From JBQTIY01 sp052387675 (lineage in GTDB: Bacteria; Planctomycetota; B15-G4): a stretch of 64,000 bases of DNA. The position numbers were made by a program, and so were the translations under genes. The notes below the pieces were generated by a model that saw nothing but the letters and a program-made list of their open reading frames with translations, was not told where the DNA came from and did not search any database. Below, in pieces: positions 27,001-35,222 of the stretch. Position 1 is the stretch's first letter; each line of letters begins with the position of its first letter. The DNA is taken from positions 1 through 64,000 of the forward strand of contig JBQTIY010000012.1 in the NCBI GenBank assembly GCA_052387675.1, read 5' to 3'.

Positions 27001-28112
27001 AAGCCTTCCGTCCACTGATGCCCCAGCCCGGCTCCGCGCCGGGCTTCTGGGGCGGCGGCGACAGCAGCGGCGGCGGCGAGTTGCCCAAGACATTGCCCTT
27101 CCCGCTGCCCCACGCCGCAGGCGCCGTGATCCAGGGTCAGTTGCTGGTTGTGGGCGGCCATGCCAGCGGAGTTCTGGGCGGCCTCGGCCAGCCCGGCACT
27201 TTCTCGCTCGCGCTGCCGCAGCTCGACGGCAGCAGCGCCAATGGAACGGACGCGCTCGGCGGCTCACCGGCACCCGGCGCCGACTGGATCCTGCGCGCCG
27301 AGCGTCCCTTCCCCGGCGCCGCCCACGCGGCGGTGGCCCTGCCCGACGGGCGACTCGCACTGATCGGAGGCTTCGGAGGCGGCAGTGAGGGCCGGCTGCA
27401 GTTCTACAACCCGCAGAGCAACCAGTGGACACTGGGCGCCAATCTGCCCTGGGCCGGCGGTGGCGTCGCGGCCACGGTGATCGGCGGCCGCATCTTCGCT
27501 GCGGGCGGACTCATCGGCAGCCCGGCCGGCCCCGCGACGAGTGCGGCAGCCGTCTACGACATCCAAACCGGCCTCTGGTCGCCGCTGCCCGCCCTGCCGG
27601 CGCCGCGAGCCTTCGCCGCGGCCGGCACCGAAGGTGCCGCTCCCGGCAGCGCCGTCGCCGGTTCCGGAAAGTTTTGGATCTTTGGCGGACGCAGCGGCAC
27701 CACGCCCGCGCTCGGCGCCTCGCAAGACGTGCAGGTCTACAACCCCGCCAATGGCCTGTGGGACTGGAGCGAGGTGCCCTTCTCCTCGCTGTCTTCGCTG
27801 CCGTCGGCTCGCAGCGGAAGTGCTCAGGCTCTGTGGTGGCGCGGCGAGTTCTACCTCGTGGGCGGCGAGGCTTCGCTCAATCAAGGCCCAGGCGGCGCCG
27901 GAGGCGGCGCACAGCCAGCGCTGCACGCTCGCGTCGATGTGCTGAATCCCCTCACCGGCGTCTGGCGTCTGGAGGCCGAGTTGCCCACGCCGCGCACCGG
28001 CTGCGCCTTCGCGCTCTACCAGGGACGCTACTTCGTCGTGGGCGGCGCGGAATTGCAGGCCGGCGGGACGCTGCTGCCCAGCACCGCCGTCGAGGTCTTC
28101 ACGCGCCAGTGA
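24042..28112 (+). CDS. Large secreted modular protein: PKD-like, PA14-like, IPT, sorbosone/PQQ-type propeller and kelch repeats
   Basis: 1356 aa. A signal peptide (1-35, ending VQAQS) leads into a beta-rich segment with a PKD-like unit ('DYDGNGSEPVLLDGTGSHTH', about 190). A PA14-like domain follows (about 267-405, starting 'PGVLARYYDAS'), then an IPT/TIG domain (about 415-505), a glucose/sorbosone dehydrogenase-like propeller (about 510-900, with 'PTSADWGPDGRLYVTSL', 'NSGHAVNGLAFDDNGDLLIA' and 'SGLRNPYDLVY'), a second IPT domain (about 905-990) and C-terminal kelch repeats (about 1015-1356). The organisation resembles secreted propeller proteins of planctomycetes and related bacteria. A cell-surface or extracellular role in sugar or polymer oxidation is possible, but the catalytic residues were not verified. 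The stop overlaps the GTG start of the next gene. Confidence 0.75.
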   Translation: MRPARPKSALRLLAGSSSLLLVLWLSSLFAATVQAQSSSVIYGTGCGGALPAPTISFTGSNVPGEYAAVHLAGAPAGAFVVMQIGFSDTTSNFGPLPVDVSGVPGVAPGCFLRNSSEIRVIANANPDGTLKFGFKVPAALGSDLFFQWAVVEQLEPLLITFSPGLQLSIFTDSLMHVVILAPQTVVDYDGNGSEPVLLDGTGSHTHDPQAQLTAWEWSEAGTPLGSGEIVTAELGLGPHLVTLEIADDDLPPDTLLDSHALSVVPASAVPGVLARYYDASQAVGGPASLLGAVPVNADYSEVLSELAVEGGGSVGGSPFTGEVLVVLKAQVALPVTDTWTFSLSGGSEHRLYVDGLLVPGPAPTPLLLAAGAHAVEARFAVATLGQLPLLVSLAQGAGPATPIPGALLTHNAGAAGPVINLLTPAAGTADGGNSVVLDGTGFFPAAAVTVHWGASALTLADGLSITPERIEFLSPPHAVGNLSVSVETPAGTSNSKSFSYVSGGPVPVNFTRVLLERSPSPTSADWGPDGRLYVTSLSGELRAYSFDEDWNLLGVDVYPGVSNLPNSDSLGLAFNPFDPPSPVRVYVSHAKLYADGGGALSGPSTYWGAVSVLTGPDFDAPQPLVTGLAQSNSGHAVNGLAFDDNGDLLIAVGCNTNAGVAYITMGMLPESPLSGAILKAETSRPDFQGAVSYVHEVSGLPDQDQRQGEEVLVAPGSHLSVQASGLRNPYDLVYTTSRRLYASDNGPNTNYGPASTGPSSTGPPPEQPDEILLIEADNYYGSANRARGAADPRQDVYYDTVAPSQPSVFTQALLVLPSSQDGITEYRAATFGGQMLGELLVQRWQAGATRLKLAPAGRAIVSATPVLPVTGALDLVQGPGGALVAIDQFHSELEVLAPVNSSGGSAMAVLDLFPWRAPMSGGVPFVLGGRGFGTLLDTAVFFDGQQAALTAVSPQRIEGLLPALLVPDDALVDVLVVSAGQANSLPKAFRPLMPQPGSAPGFWGGGDSSGGGELPKTLPFPLPHAAGAVIQGQLLVVGGHASGVLGGLGQPGTFSLALPQLDGSSANGTDALGGSPAPGADWILRAERPFPGAAHAAVALPDGRLALIGGFGGGSEGRLQFYNPQSNQWTLGANLPWAGGGVAATVIGGRIFAAGGLIGSPAGPATSAAAVYDIQTGLWSPLPALPAPRAFAAAGTEGAAPGSAVAGSGKFWIFGGRSGTTPALGASQDVQVYNPANGLWDWSEVPFSSLSSLPSARSGSAQALWWRGEFYLVGGEASLNQGPGGAGGGAQPALHARVDVLNPLTGVWRLEAELPTPRTGCAFALYQGRYFVVGGAELQAGGTLLPSTAVEVFTRQ

Positions 28113-28828
28113 CCGCCGCCCGACCCCGCGCCAGCCGCGCCGAGCTGGAGCAGGTCTTCCTGCACACGATCGGCTGGAAACGCTGGGACATCCAGTCTCG
28201 CCGCGTTTTTGACTTTCTTTGCGCGGCCTCGGCCAGTGTCAGCGAGGACGCGGTGGTCGTGGATGTGGGCGCGGGCGAATCGCACTGCGAGGCCTTCTTT
28301 CGGCATGGCCGCTATATCGCGGTGGATTTCGCCAAGGGCGATGCGCGCTGGGACTACTCGCGGCTGCACCTCATCGCGGACGTGCAGTCGCTGCCGCTCG
28401 CCGACGGCTGCGCCGACCTCGTGCTCAACGTGGTGGTGCTGGAGCATGTCCCGCGCCCGGACCAGCTTCTGCGCGAAGCGAGCCGCATCCTGCGGCCGGG
28501 CGGGCGGCTCATCCTGTGCGCCCCCATGGCGGCCGGCGAGCACCAGGTGCCCTACGACTTTTTCCGCTACACGCGCTACGGTCTCACGCAGCTCTGCGAA
28601 CAGGCTGGTCTGCGCGTCGAATCAGTGCAGGGCTCCAACGGCCCCTTCTACACCGGCATGAAACTCACGCGGAATTCCTTGAGCAGCATCGAGAACCGCT
28701 TCGTGCGCAGTCTCTTCAAGCGCATCTTTGACTGGGTGCTGCTGCCCTTGGCTGAGCGCCAGTTCACGCGCGAGCGCAAGGACGACTACCCGATGCTCTT
28801 TTTGTGCGCCGCCGTGCGCACGCCTTAG
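28109..28828 (+). CDS. SAM-dependent methyltransferase (class I)
   Basis: 239 aa with a GTG start at 28109 that overlaps the previous stop (GTGA). The Rossmann motif is VVVDVGAGESHCEAFF (about residue 47-62), the acidic end of strand 2 is YIAVDF, and the later 'DLVLNVVVLEHVPRPDQLLREASRILRPGGRLILCAPM' is the usual post-motif helix and strand. It belongs to the UbiE/Methyltransf_11 kind. The methyl acceptor is unknown. It is cotranscribed with the large secreted protein, which could be incidental. The stop is followed at once by a 16-bp tandem repeat. Confidence 0.85.
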   Translation: MTAARPRASRAELEQVFLHTIGWKRWDIQSRRVFDFLCAASASVSEDAVVVDVGAGESHCEAFFRHGRYIAVDFAKGDARWDYSRLHLIADVQSLPLADGCADLVLNVVVLEHVPRPDQLLREASRILRPGGRLILCAPMAAGEHQVPYDFFRYTRYGLTQLCEQAGLRVESVQGSNGPFYTGMKLTRNSLSSIENRFVRSLFKRIFDWVLLPLAERQFTRERKDDYPMLFLCAAVRTP

Positions 28829-28830
28829 GC

Positions 28831-28894
28831 CGGCTAGTCCCAGGCCCGGCTAGTCCCAGGCCCGGCGATTCCCATTCCCGGCTATTCCCATTCA
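28831..28894. repeat. Four 16-bp tandem repeats spanning the end of guaA
   Basis: Units at 28831-28846, 28847-28862, 28863-28878 and 28879-28894. The first two are identical (cggctagtcccaggcc); the others vary only in the middle and end (cggcgattcccattcc, cggctattcccattca). The last unit contains the final guaA codons and stop, read on the minus strand as Glu-Trp-Glu-stop. The first begins 2 bases after the methyltransferase stop. No hairpin. Confidence 0.85.
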
Positions 28895-30441
28895 ATGGTG
28901 GCGGGCGGCTTGCTCGTGATGTCGTAGACCACGCGGTTGACGCCGGGAACCTCGCGCACCACGCGGTCGCTCACGCGTGCGAGCAGCTCGTACGGCAGTT
29001 GCGCCCAGTCGGCGGTCATGAAGTCCTGAGTCTGGACGCAGCGCAGGGCGAGGACATTGGCGTAGGTGCGGCCATCGCCCATGACGCCCACGCTGCGCAC
29101 CGGCAGCAGCACCGCGAAGGCCTGCGCCGTGCGCGCCATCCAGCCGCTGGCCGTGAGTTCCTCGCGGAAGATCGCATCGGCCTCACGCAGCGTGGCCAGC
29201 TTGTCCGCCGTCACCTCTCCGGGAATGCGCACGGCGAGCCCCGGGCCAGGGAAGGGCTGGCGCTGCACGACGGCCTCGGGCAGGCCGAGCAGCGTGCCGA
29301 GCCGGCGCACTTCGTCTTTGAAAAGTTCCCGGAAGGGCTCGATGAGCTGGAACTTGAGGTCCTTGGGCAGGCCGCCCACGTTGTGATGTGTCTTGATGGT
29401 CTGCGTCGGGCCGCCGTGCGCCGGCACCGATTCGATGACGTCGGGATAGAGCGTGCCCTGCGCGAGAAAGGGCGCGTCGCCGCACTCGCGCGCAGCACGC
29501 GCAAAGACATCGATGAAGGTCTTGCCGATGCGCCGGCGCTTTTCCTCCGGATCGCTGACGCCCTTGAGCGCTGCCAAGAACTCGTCGCCGGCATCCACGG
29601 CATGCAGGCGGATGCCGAAGGCTTCGCGAAAAGTGCCTACGACCTGGGCCGCCTCGCCCTTTCGCAGCAGGCCGTTGTCGACAAAGATGCATTCGAGCTG
29701 TTCGCCCAGCGCGCGCTGCAGCAGCAGTGCGAGCGCCGAGCTGTCCACGCCGCCGGAAAGGCCGCAGATCACGCGCTGTCCCGCGACGCGCGTGCGGATC
29801 GCCGCGACTTGTTCTTCCAGGAAGCCGCCCATCTGCCAGGAGCTGTCGCAGCCACAGCGTTCGTGCAGGAAGTGCGCCAGGATCGCGTTGCCAAATTCGG
29901 TGTGCGTCACTTCCGGGTGGAACTGCAGGCCGAGGAAGCGTCCCTCGAGTCCTTCCACAGCGGCAAAGGGGCAGCTCACACTGCGCGCCAGCACGCGGAA
30001 GCCCGGCGGCAAACGGGCCACCTTGTCGCCGTGGCTCATCCAGACCGTGCTGCGCGCGGGTGCGCCCGGCAGGCCCGGCTCCTCGGCCAGCAGTTCCGCG
30101 CGGCCGTACTCGCGGCCCTCGCCGCCCTCGACCTTGCCGCCCAGCGCCTGCGCCGCGGCCTGCAGGCCGTAGCAAATGCCCAGCACCGGCACGCCCAGGC
30201 GCAGCAGCGCCGGGTTGAACTGCGGCGCGTCCGGTTCGTAGACCGAGCGCGGCCCGCCGGACAGGATCAGGCCCTTGAGGCTGGCGCGGTCACCGGCGAT
30301 GGCCTCGAGCGGAGCCGTGCAGGGGTGAATGCGGCAGAAGACGCCCTCGTCGCGCACGCGACGGGCGATGAGCTGCGTGTACTGGCTGCCAAAATCGACG
30401 ATGGCGACTGTGTCGCGCCGACCGCTGCTGCCGCTGCTCAT
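28882..30441 (-). CDS. guaA: GMP synthase (glutamine-hydrolysing)
   Basis: 519 aa. It converts XMP to GMP with ATP and glutamine. The class I glutamine amidotransferase domain occupies about 1-200: DFGSQYTQLIARRVR, the nucleophile GICYGLQAAAQ (about 88) and LQFHPEVTHTEFG (about 175). The ATP pyrophosphatase domain has the PP-loop GLSGGVDSSALALLL near residue 230. The dimerisation domain finishes with the family's conserved ending KPPATIEWE. It is the second gene of a guaB-guaA operon: its ATG overlaps the guaB stop (ATGA). The last codons lie within a 16-bp tandem repeat. Confidence 0.97.
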   Translation of the reverse strand: MSSGSSGRRDTVAIVDFGSQYTQLIARRVRDEGVFCRIHPCTAPLEAIAGDRASLKGLILSGGPRSVYEPDAPQFNPALLRLGVPVLGICYGLQAAAQALGGKVEGGEGREYGRAELLAEEPGLPGAPARSTVWMSHGDKVARLPPGFRVLARSVSCPFAAVEGLEGRFLGLQFHPEVTHTEFGNAILAHFLHERCGCDSSWQMGGFLEEQVAAIRTRVAGQRVICGLSGGVDSSALALLLQRALGEQLECIFVDNGLLRKGEAAQVVGTFREAFGIRLHAVDAGDEFLAALKGVSDPEEKRRRIGKTFIDVFARAARECGDAPFLAQGTLYPDVIESVPAHGGPTQTIKTHHNVGGLPKDLKFQLIEPFRELFKDEVRRLGTLLGLPEAVVQRQPFPGPGLAVRIPGEVTADKLATLREADAIFREELTASGWMARTAQAFAVLLPVRSVGVMGDGRTYANVLALRCVQTQDFMTADWAQLPYELLARVSDRVVREVPGVNRVVYDITSKPPATIEWE

Positions 30442-31958
30442 GATCGCGCCTGGTAGTTGGGCGCCTCCTTCGTGATCTCAATGTCGTGCGGGTGGCTCTC
30501 GGCCAGCGTGGCCGCGCTGACGCGCACGAACTGAGCGTGGCGCTGCAAATCTTCCAGGGTGTTCACACCGAGGTAGCCCATGCCCGAGCGCAGGCCGCCC
30601 ACGAGCTGATAGACGAAGGGCGCCAGCGGACCGCGATAGGCCACCAAGCCCTCGACGCCTTCCGGCACGAGCTTGTCGCTGGCCACCACATCACCTTGGG
30701 CGTAGCGGTCCTTGCTGCCTTCGACCATGGCGCCCAGGCTGCCCATGCCGCGCACGGTCTTGTAGCTGCGCCCGCGATAAATGACGGGTTCACCAGGGCT
30801 TTCGTCGAGTCCCGCGAAGAGCGCGCCGAGCATGACCGAGCTGGCGCCCATGGCGAGCGCTTTGACGATGTCGCCGCTGTGCCGGATGCCGCCGTCGGCG
30901 ATGACCGGCACGCCGGCCGGCCCGGCGACTGAGACGGCATTGGCGATTGCGGTGAGTTGCGGCACGCCCACGCCGGCCACGACGCGCGTGGTGCAGATCG
31001 AGCCCGGGCCGATGCCGACCTTGAGCGCATCGGCACCGGCCGCGATGAGGTCAGTGGCGGCCTCGGCGGTAGCGATGTTGCCCGCGACAACATCGATGTC
31101 GAAACGGTGCTTGATGGCGGTGACAGTCTCGAGCACGTTGCGGCTGTGCCCGTGCGCGGTGTCGACGACGATGACATCGACATCGGCGGCCACCAGGGCC
31201 TCGACGCGCGCCAGGTCGTTCACGCCCACCGCTGCGCCCACGCGCAGCCGGCCGCGGCTGTCACGGCAGGCATCCGGCCAGCGCAGGAGCTGATTGATGT
31301 CGCGCATGGTGATGAGCCCAGCCAGACCGCCGCGCGCATCCACCAGCAAGAGCTTCTCGATCTTGTTCTTGTGCAGGATGTCCTTGGCCTGCTCCAGCGT
31401 GGTGTCCGAGCCGCCGGTGACGAGCCGCGTGGTCATCACGTCGCGCACGAGCGTGTCGTCGTGGCGATGAAAGCGCAGGTCGCGGTTCGTGAGGATGCCT
31501 ACGACGCGGCCCGACTCGACAATCGGCAGCCCCGAAATGTTCTGGCGCGTCATGATCTGGCGCGCCTCGCCGATGCTGGCCCCGGGCGGCAGCGTGACCG
31601 GATCGGCGATGACGCCGTGCGCCGAGCGCTTGACCTTGGCGACTTCGCGCACTTGGTCTTCGGGCTTGAGATTCTTGTGAATCACGCCCAGCCCGCCCGA
31701 CTGCGCCAGCGCGATGGCCAGTGCCGACTCGGTGACGGTGTCCATCGCTGCCGAGACGAGCGGGATGTTCAGCTCGACGCGGCGCGTGAGCCGCGTGCGC
31801 GTCTGGCACTGGCTCGGCAGGACATCGGAGCGCCGGGGCAACAGCAAGACGTCGTCGAAGGTGATGCCTTCGCTGACGATGCGCGCGAGGCCCGGCGAGG
31901 GAGCAGCAGACCCGCTAGCAGGACTGCGCACAGCAGACTGCGGAAGAACCTGTTCCAT
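30438..31958 (-). CDS. guaB: Inosine-5'-monophosphate dehydrogenase
   Basis: 506 aa from the ATG at 31958 (MEQVLPQ); the frame upstream is leader, not coding. It oxidises IMP to XMP with NAD, the first committed step to GMP. The barrel opening is 'ITFDDVLLLPRRSDVLPS' (about residue 35). A CBS domain pair lies at about 120-235. The catalytic loop GIGPGSICTTRVVAGVGVPQ carries the active-site Cys (about 325), and the flap segment GMGSLGAMVEGSKDRY carries the conserved region of the mobile flap. Usual length 485-505. A hairpin with a T-rich tract 32 bases upstream suggests termination of the upstream gene or control of this operon. Confidence 0.97.
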   Translation of the reverse strand: MEQVLPQSAVRSPASGSAAPSPGLARIVSEGITFDDVLLLPRRSDVLPSQCQTRTRLTRRVELNIPLVSAAMDTVTESALAIALAQSGGLGVIHKNLKPEDQVREVAKVKRSAHGVIADPVTLPPGASIGEARQIMTRQNISGLPIVESGRVVGILTNRDLRFHRHDDTLVRDVMTTRLVTGGSDTTLEQAKDILHKNKIEKLLLVDARGGLAGLITMRDINQLLRWPDACRDSRGRLRVGAAVGVNDLARVEALVAADVDVIVVDTAHGHSRNVLETVTAIKHRFDIDVVAGNIATAEAATDLIAAGADALKVGIGPGSICTTRVVAGVGVPQLTAIANAVSVAGPAGVPVIADGGIRHSGDIVKALAMGASSVMLGALFAGLDESPGEPVIYRGRSYKTVRGMGSLGAMVEGSKDRYAQGDVVASDKLVPEGVEGLVAYRGPLAPFVYQLVGGLRSGMGYLGVNTLEDLQRHAQFVRVSAATLAESHPHDIEITKEAPNYQARS

Positions 31959-31989
31959 CGAACGATTGGAACACACTTCGCAGCGGCTG

Positions 31990-32036
31990 AAAAGAACCCG
32001 GGCCCCCAGGGGTCCTGTGACCCCCGAAGGCCCGGG
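31990..32036 (-). terminator. Two-part hairpin plus T-rich tract upstream of guaB
   Basis: On the minus strand an outer 8-bp stem (cccgggcc / ggcccggg, 32029-32036 with 31997-32004) encloses a 4x4 internal loop and an inner 6-bp stem (ggggtc / gacccc) with a 4-base loop. TTCTTTT follows at once (31996-31990). It lies between the O-antigen ligase gene (stop 32113) and the guaB start (31958), and could equally be a guaB attenuator. Confidence 0.6.
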
Positions 32037-32112
32037 CCGGGAGAAGGAGGAGAGACCCCCCACTTCGTATTCGGAGCCAGGGGACTTGAGCAGCCCCCCT
32101 GCGGCAGATTTC

Positions 32113-34272
32113 TCAGCGGCGGCGGAAGGCTCCGCGCTCTGGCGGCCCCTCGGGCTCATCCCAGCCCGGGAAGAGGCGTTTGGCGTCGCCGTCGACCGAG
32201 GTGTAGAGGCAGGTGTAGGGCATGTTCCAGCCGCCCTGGTTCAGGAAGCGCTCGAAAACCGGCCACCAGGCAGAGAGGCCGCCCGGCTGAATCTGGAGCT
32301 GATGCGTCAGGTCTTTGTAGATCGGATTGATCTCCGGCCACCAGGCGGCCGGCCCTTCCTCCAAGGCCACGGCCGCGAAGAAGCGCGCCGCGACCAGGGC
32401 CTCGACCCGCTCCGCACCAGTGCACTCCTGTGCACGGCGACGCCACATGTCCATGAGCCGTCGCACGGAGTCCACGTGCCCGCCGGTGTCCGAGCGCACC
32501 ATGAATTCGAGCTGATCGATCGCGGCCTGGAGTTGGCCGGCGCTGTCGAGTGCCCGCACAAGTTTGCTGAGCACCTGCCGATTGGCCGGCGCTGCGTCGT
32601 AGCAGGAGCGGAAGGCGGCCACGGCTTCGTCGAAGCGGCCTAGCGCGGCCAGCACATCCGCTTCCTCCTCGATGAGCTCGGAGCTGTGCGGCCACAATTC
32701 GCGCGCTGTGCGCACAGCAAGCAGAGCCGCTTCCCCATCGCCGCGGGCCAGTTCGAAACGCGCCATGCGCCGCCACGGATGCGGCGAGCCGGTCTTGAGG
32801 TCGGCGATCCGTTGATACTGCTCGATGGCCTCCTGCAACCGGCCCTCAAGCGCCAAGGCCTCTGCTCGGGCGGCAAGGCCGCTCGCCGGCAGGCGTTCCA
32901 CGAGCAGCCAGCTCAGGGGCAGCGTGATGCCGAGCACACCCACGGCGGCCAATCGAGTGCTCAGTGCCACAGAGCCGATCGGCTGAGCTGCAGCAGAGCC
33001 GGCGGCACTCGGCGCCCTCGAGGATTCGGCGGCCAGCGCCCCGGAGAGCCCCACCAGCACACCAAAGAGGAGCAGTGTGGAGGGCAGGGCGAAGGGCACC
33101 TCAAACTGGCCGCTCACAAAGAGTGCCAGCCAAAGGCCGCTCAAACCGGCCGCCGCCACGAAGCTCTCGTCGCTGCGGGCTGCCCGCAGGACTCGGAAGA
33201 GGCGCAGGCTCAGCGCTCCCATGAGTCCCAGGAAGAGCAGCAGTCCCGGCAGCCCGAGTTCCGCCAGGACTTGCAAGGCGTCGTTGTGCGCATGCGGCTT
33301 GGCCAGCAGATTGTGTTCGACGCGCGGAAACTCGACCACGAAGTTGCCGGCGCCCACACCATGGCCCGGTGCCTCGCGCACGAGCGTGAGCGTCTTGCGC
33401 CAGAGCAGCGGCCGGAACGAGGCATCGCCGAAATCCAGGCCGAAACTGCGCACGCCGGCGAAGAAGGCGTCTTTGGCGACACCACGCGCTGACTCGGAGA
33501 GTGGCAGCAGCGCCGCGACGAGCACAGCCATGGTGACGAGAGCGGCCGGCCAGCGGCTTGCGACTGGCCGCGGGCGCGAGAGGCGCTGGCGCAGCAAGAA
33601 GAGCAGAGCTACAACCGACAGGACCAGCAGCGTTCCGAGCAAGCCGGCTCGACTGCGCAGCAACAGCAGGTAGCCGAGCAGGACCACGACGAGCCCCCAC
33701 CAGAGCCAGCGCGTCTTCGGCCGGCGGCAGCCCAGCGTGAGCGCTGCGAGCAGCGGCGCCAGCGCCACCGCAAAGCTAGCGGCCATGTTGTTGTGCACGA
33801 AGACCCAGGAGGCGTGCTTGGCTTCGCTGTCATGGAGGTCCTCCCCGCTGAAGAGGATGACAGCCCCATCGATCACCACAGCCAGCAGTCCGATGCCAAC
33901 GACAGCCTGCAGGATCCGGCGCGCCGCGCAGCCCGTTTCAGCGGCTTCGCGCAGCACGCGGGCGACACCGAAGCAGGCCAGCAAGAGGGCCACGCGCATG
34001 ACCACGAGCTCCGGATTGCCGGCCCAGGCCGCGGAGGCGGCCGACCAGGCGATCAAGGAGAGCAGCAGCCACTCGGGTGCGCCAAAGACGGCCGGCCGGC
34101 GACGGTTGCGCAGGACTGCCAGCGCGCCCACCGCCAGCAGCAGCACGCCCCACAAGCCGAAGACACCGGCCTTGAAGAGCTGCGTGTCGGCGCCGAACGG
34201 ATCCACGGCGAGCGGCGTCAGCAACGCCGCTCCCAGCACGAGCCGCTGCAGTAGGCCCCCGGGGAAGTTCAC
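32113..34272 (-). CDS. O-antigen ligase family membrane protein with C-terminal TPR repeats
   Basis: 719 aa with a GTG start at 34272. Residues 1-440 hold about 11-12 membrane segments with a large periplasmic loop. The Wzy_C/O-antigen ligase region has 'SRAGLLGTLLVLSVV' (about 210) and 'APGHGVGAGNFVVEFP..EHNLLAKPHAHNDALQVLAELG' (about 305), where His and Arg residues are characteristic of the WaaL/Wzy family. Residues 470-640 are TPR-like helices ('RLQEAIEQYQRIADLK', 'RFDEAVAAFRSCYDAAPANRQVL'). It probably polymerises or ligates a glycan, with the TPR part binding partners; the glycan is unknown. The tail is followed by the guaB leader hairpin. Confidence 0.8.
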   Translation of the reverse strand: MNFPGGLLQRLVLGAALLTPLAVDPFGADTQLFKAGVFGLWGVLLLAVGALAVLRNRRRPAVFGAPEWLLLSLIAWSAASAAWAGNPELVVMRVALLLACFGVARVLREAAETGCAARRILQAVVGIGLLAVVIDGAVILFSGEDLHDSEAKHASWVFVHNNMAASFAVALAPLLAALTLGCRRPKTRWLWWGLVVVLLGYLLLLRSRAGLLGTLLVLSVVALLFLLRQRLSRPRPVASRWPAALVTMAVLVAALLPLSESARGVAKDAFFAGVRSFGLDFGDASFRPLLWRKTLTLVREAPGHGVGAGNFVVEFPRVEHNLLAKPHAHNDALQVLAELGLPGLLLFLGLMGALSLRLFRVLRAARSDESFVAAAGLSGLWLALFVSGQFEVPFALPSTLLLFGVLVGLSGALAAESSRAPSAAGSAAAQPIGSVALSTRLAAVGVLGITLPLSWLLVERLPASGLAARAEALALEGRLQEAIEQYQRIADLKTGSPHPWRRMARFELARGDGEAALLAVRTARELWPHSSELIEEEADVLAALGRFDEAVAAFRSCYDAAPANRQVLSKLVRALDSAGQLQAAIDQLEFMVRSDTGGHVDSVRRLMDMWRRRAQECTGAERVEALVAARFFAAVALEEGPAAWWPEINPIYKDLTHQLQIQPGGLSAWWPVFERFLNQGGWNMPYTCLYTSVDGDAKRLFPGWDEPEGPPERGAFRRR

Positions 34273-34388
34273 GCCGTCATGATCTGCAATTCCCCGCGCG
34301 ATGACAGCCCCCGGATTCCAGCGGGCGCCGCTGCGAGCCGGCGCCCGGAGACTGGTCCGCCCGCCGGCCGTGTGGGAAACTCGGCCGC

Positions 34389-35222
34389 ATGAGCCTGTCC
34401 GAGCACGCCCGCCGGCAGGTCGAGATGCACCGGCACGTGGCGCACATGTATCGGCGCCGCTCGGCCTACCCGTTCGCGGAAGAGTTCCAGCAGGAGCGCA
34501 ACGAGCTGCTCATGTCGCTGGCCCCCGCCGAGGCCTCCGGCCGCGCGCTCGACCTGGGCTGCGGCACGGGCGTGATGCTCGACCATCTCGCGGACCGCTA
34601 CGGGCAGGTCTTCGGCATCGATCTGAGCCTGGAAATGCTTGAGGGCTTCGACCTGAGTGAGCTTCGGCCGGGACTGCGCGTGACGCTGCTGCGCGGGGAT
34701 ATGGCCGCGCTGCCTCTAGCCGGCGACGGCTTCGACGTGATCGTCTGCCGCTCGGCGCTGCACCATATGGAGGATGAGGTCGCTGTGCTGCGCGAGATCG
34801 CACGCGTGCTGCGGCCCAACGGCCGGCTCATCCTCGGCGAGCCGGCCAACGACAATCTGCTCACGCGCGCCGCGCGCGCCTGGGTCCGGCGCCGCCCCTC
34901 GTTCGGCACTCTGCACACAATCGACCGGGCCTACACGCGCGGCCAGTTGCGTGAACTCCTCGCGCAGGCCGGCCTTGAGGTCCGCCGCGAAGAGCGCTTC
35001 GGCTTTCTGGCCTATCCGCTCTGTGACAACCCCGATCTCGTCCCGGTGCTCAAGCATCTGCCTTTCGCCCAGGTGCTGGCGCGTGGACTGCGCGCCCTTG
35101 ATCGCGGACTCGCGCGCGTGCCGCTGCTGCGTTCGCAGAGCTGGTACACCCTGCTGGAAGTGGCACGCCGCGACGCGCCACCCGGCAGTCGGGCCGGCGG
35201 CCGCCGCGGAAGAACCGCGTGA
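34389..35222 (+). CDS. SAM-dependent methyltransferase (Methyltransf_11 type)
   Basis: 277 aa. Motif I is ALDLGCGTGVMLDHL (about 58), the strand-2 acid is FGIDLSLEML, followed by GDMAALPLAGDGFDVIVCRSALHHMEDE (about 105) and 'REIARVLRPNGRLILGEP'. The C-terminal 90 residues have an extra helical part not needed for the core fold. The acceptor is unknown. The TGA overlaps the GTG of the next gene, so the pair is coupled with a lipid-flippase-like protein and a lipid substrate is a reasonable guess. It is divergent from the O-antigen ligase gene. Confidence 0.85.
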   Translation: MSLSEHARRQVEMHRHVAHMYRRRSAYPFAEEFQQERNELLMSLAPAEASGRALDLGCGTGVMLDHLADRYGQVFGIDLSLEMLEGFDLSELRPGLRVTLLRGDMAALPLAGDGFDVIVCRSALHHMEDEVAVLREIARVLRPNGRLILGEPANDNLLTRAARAWVRRRPSFGTLHTIDRAYTRGQLRELLAQAGLEVRREERFGFLAYPLCDNPDLVPVLKHLPFAQVLARGLRALDRGLARVPLLRSQSWYTLLEVARRDAPPGSRAGGRRGRTA

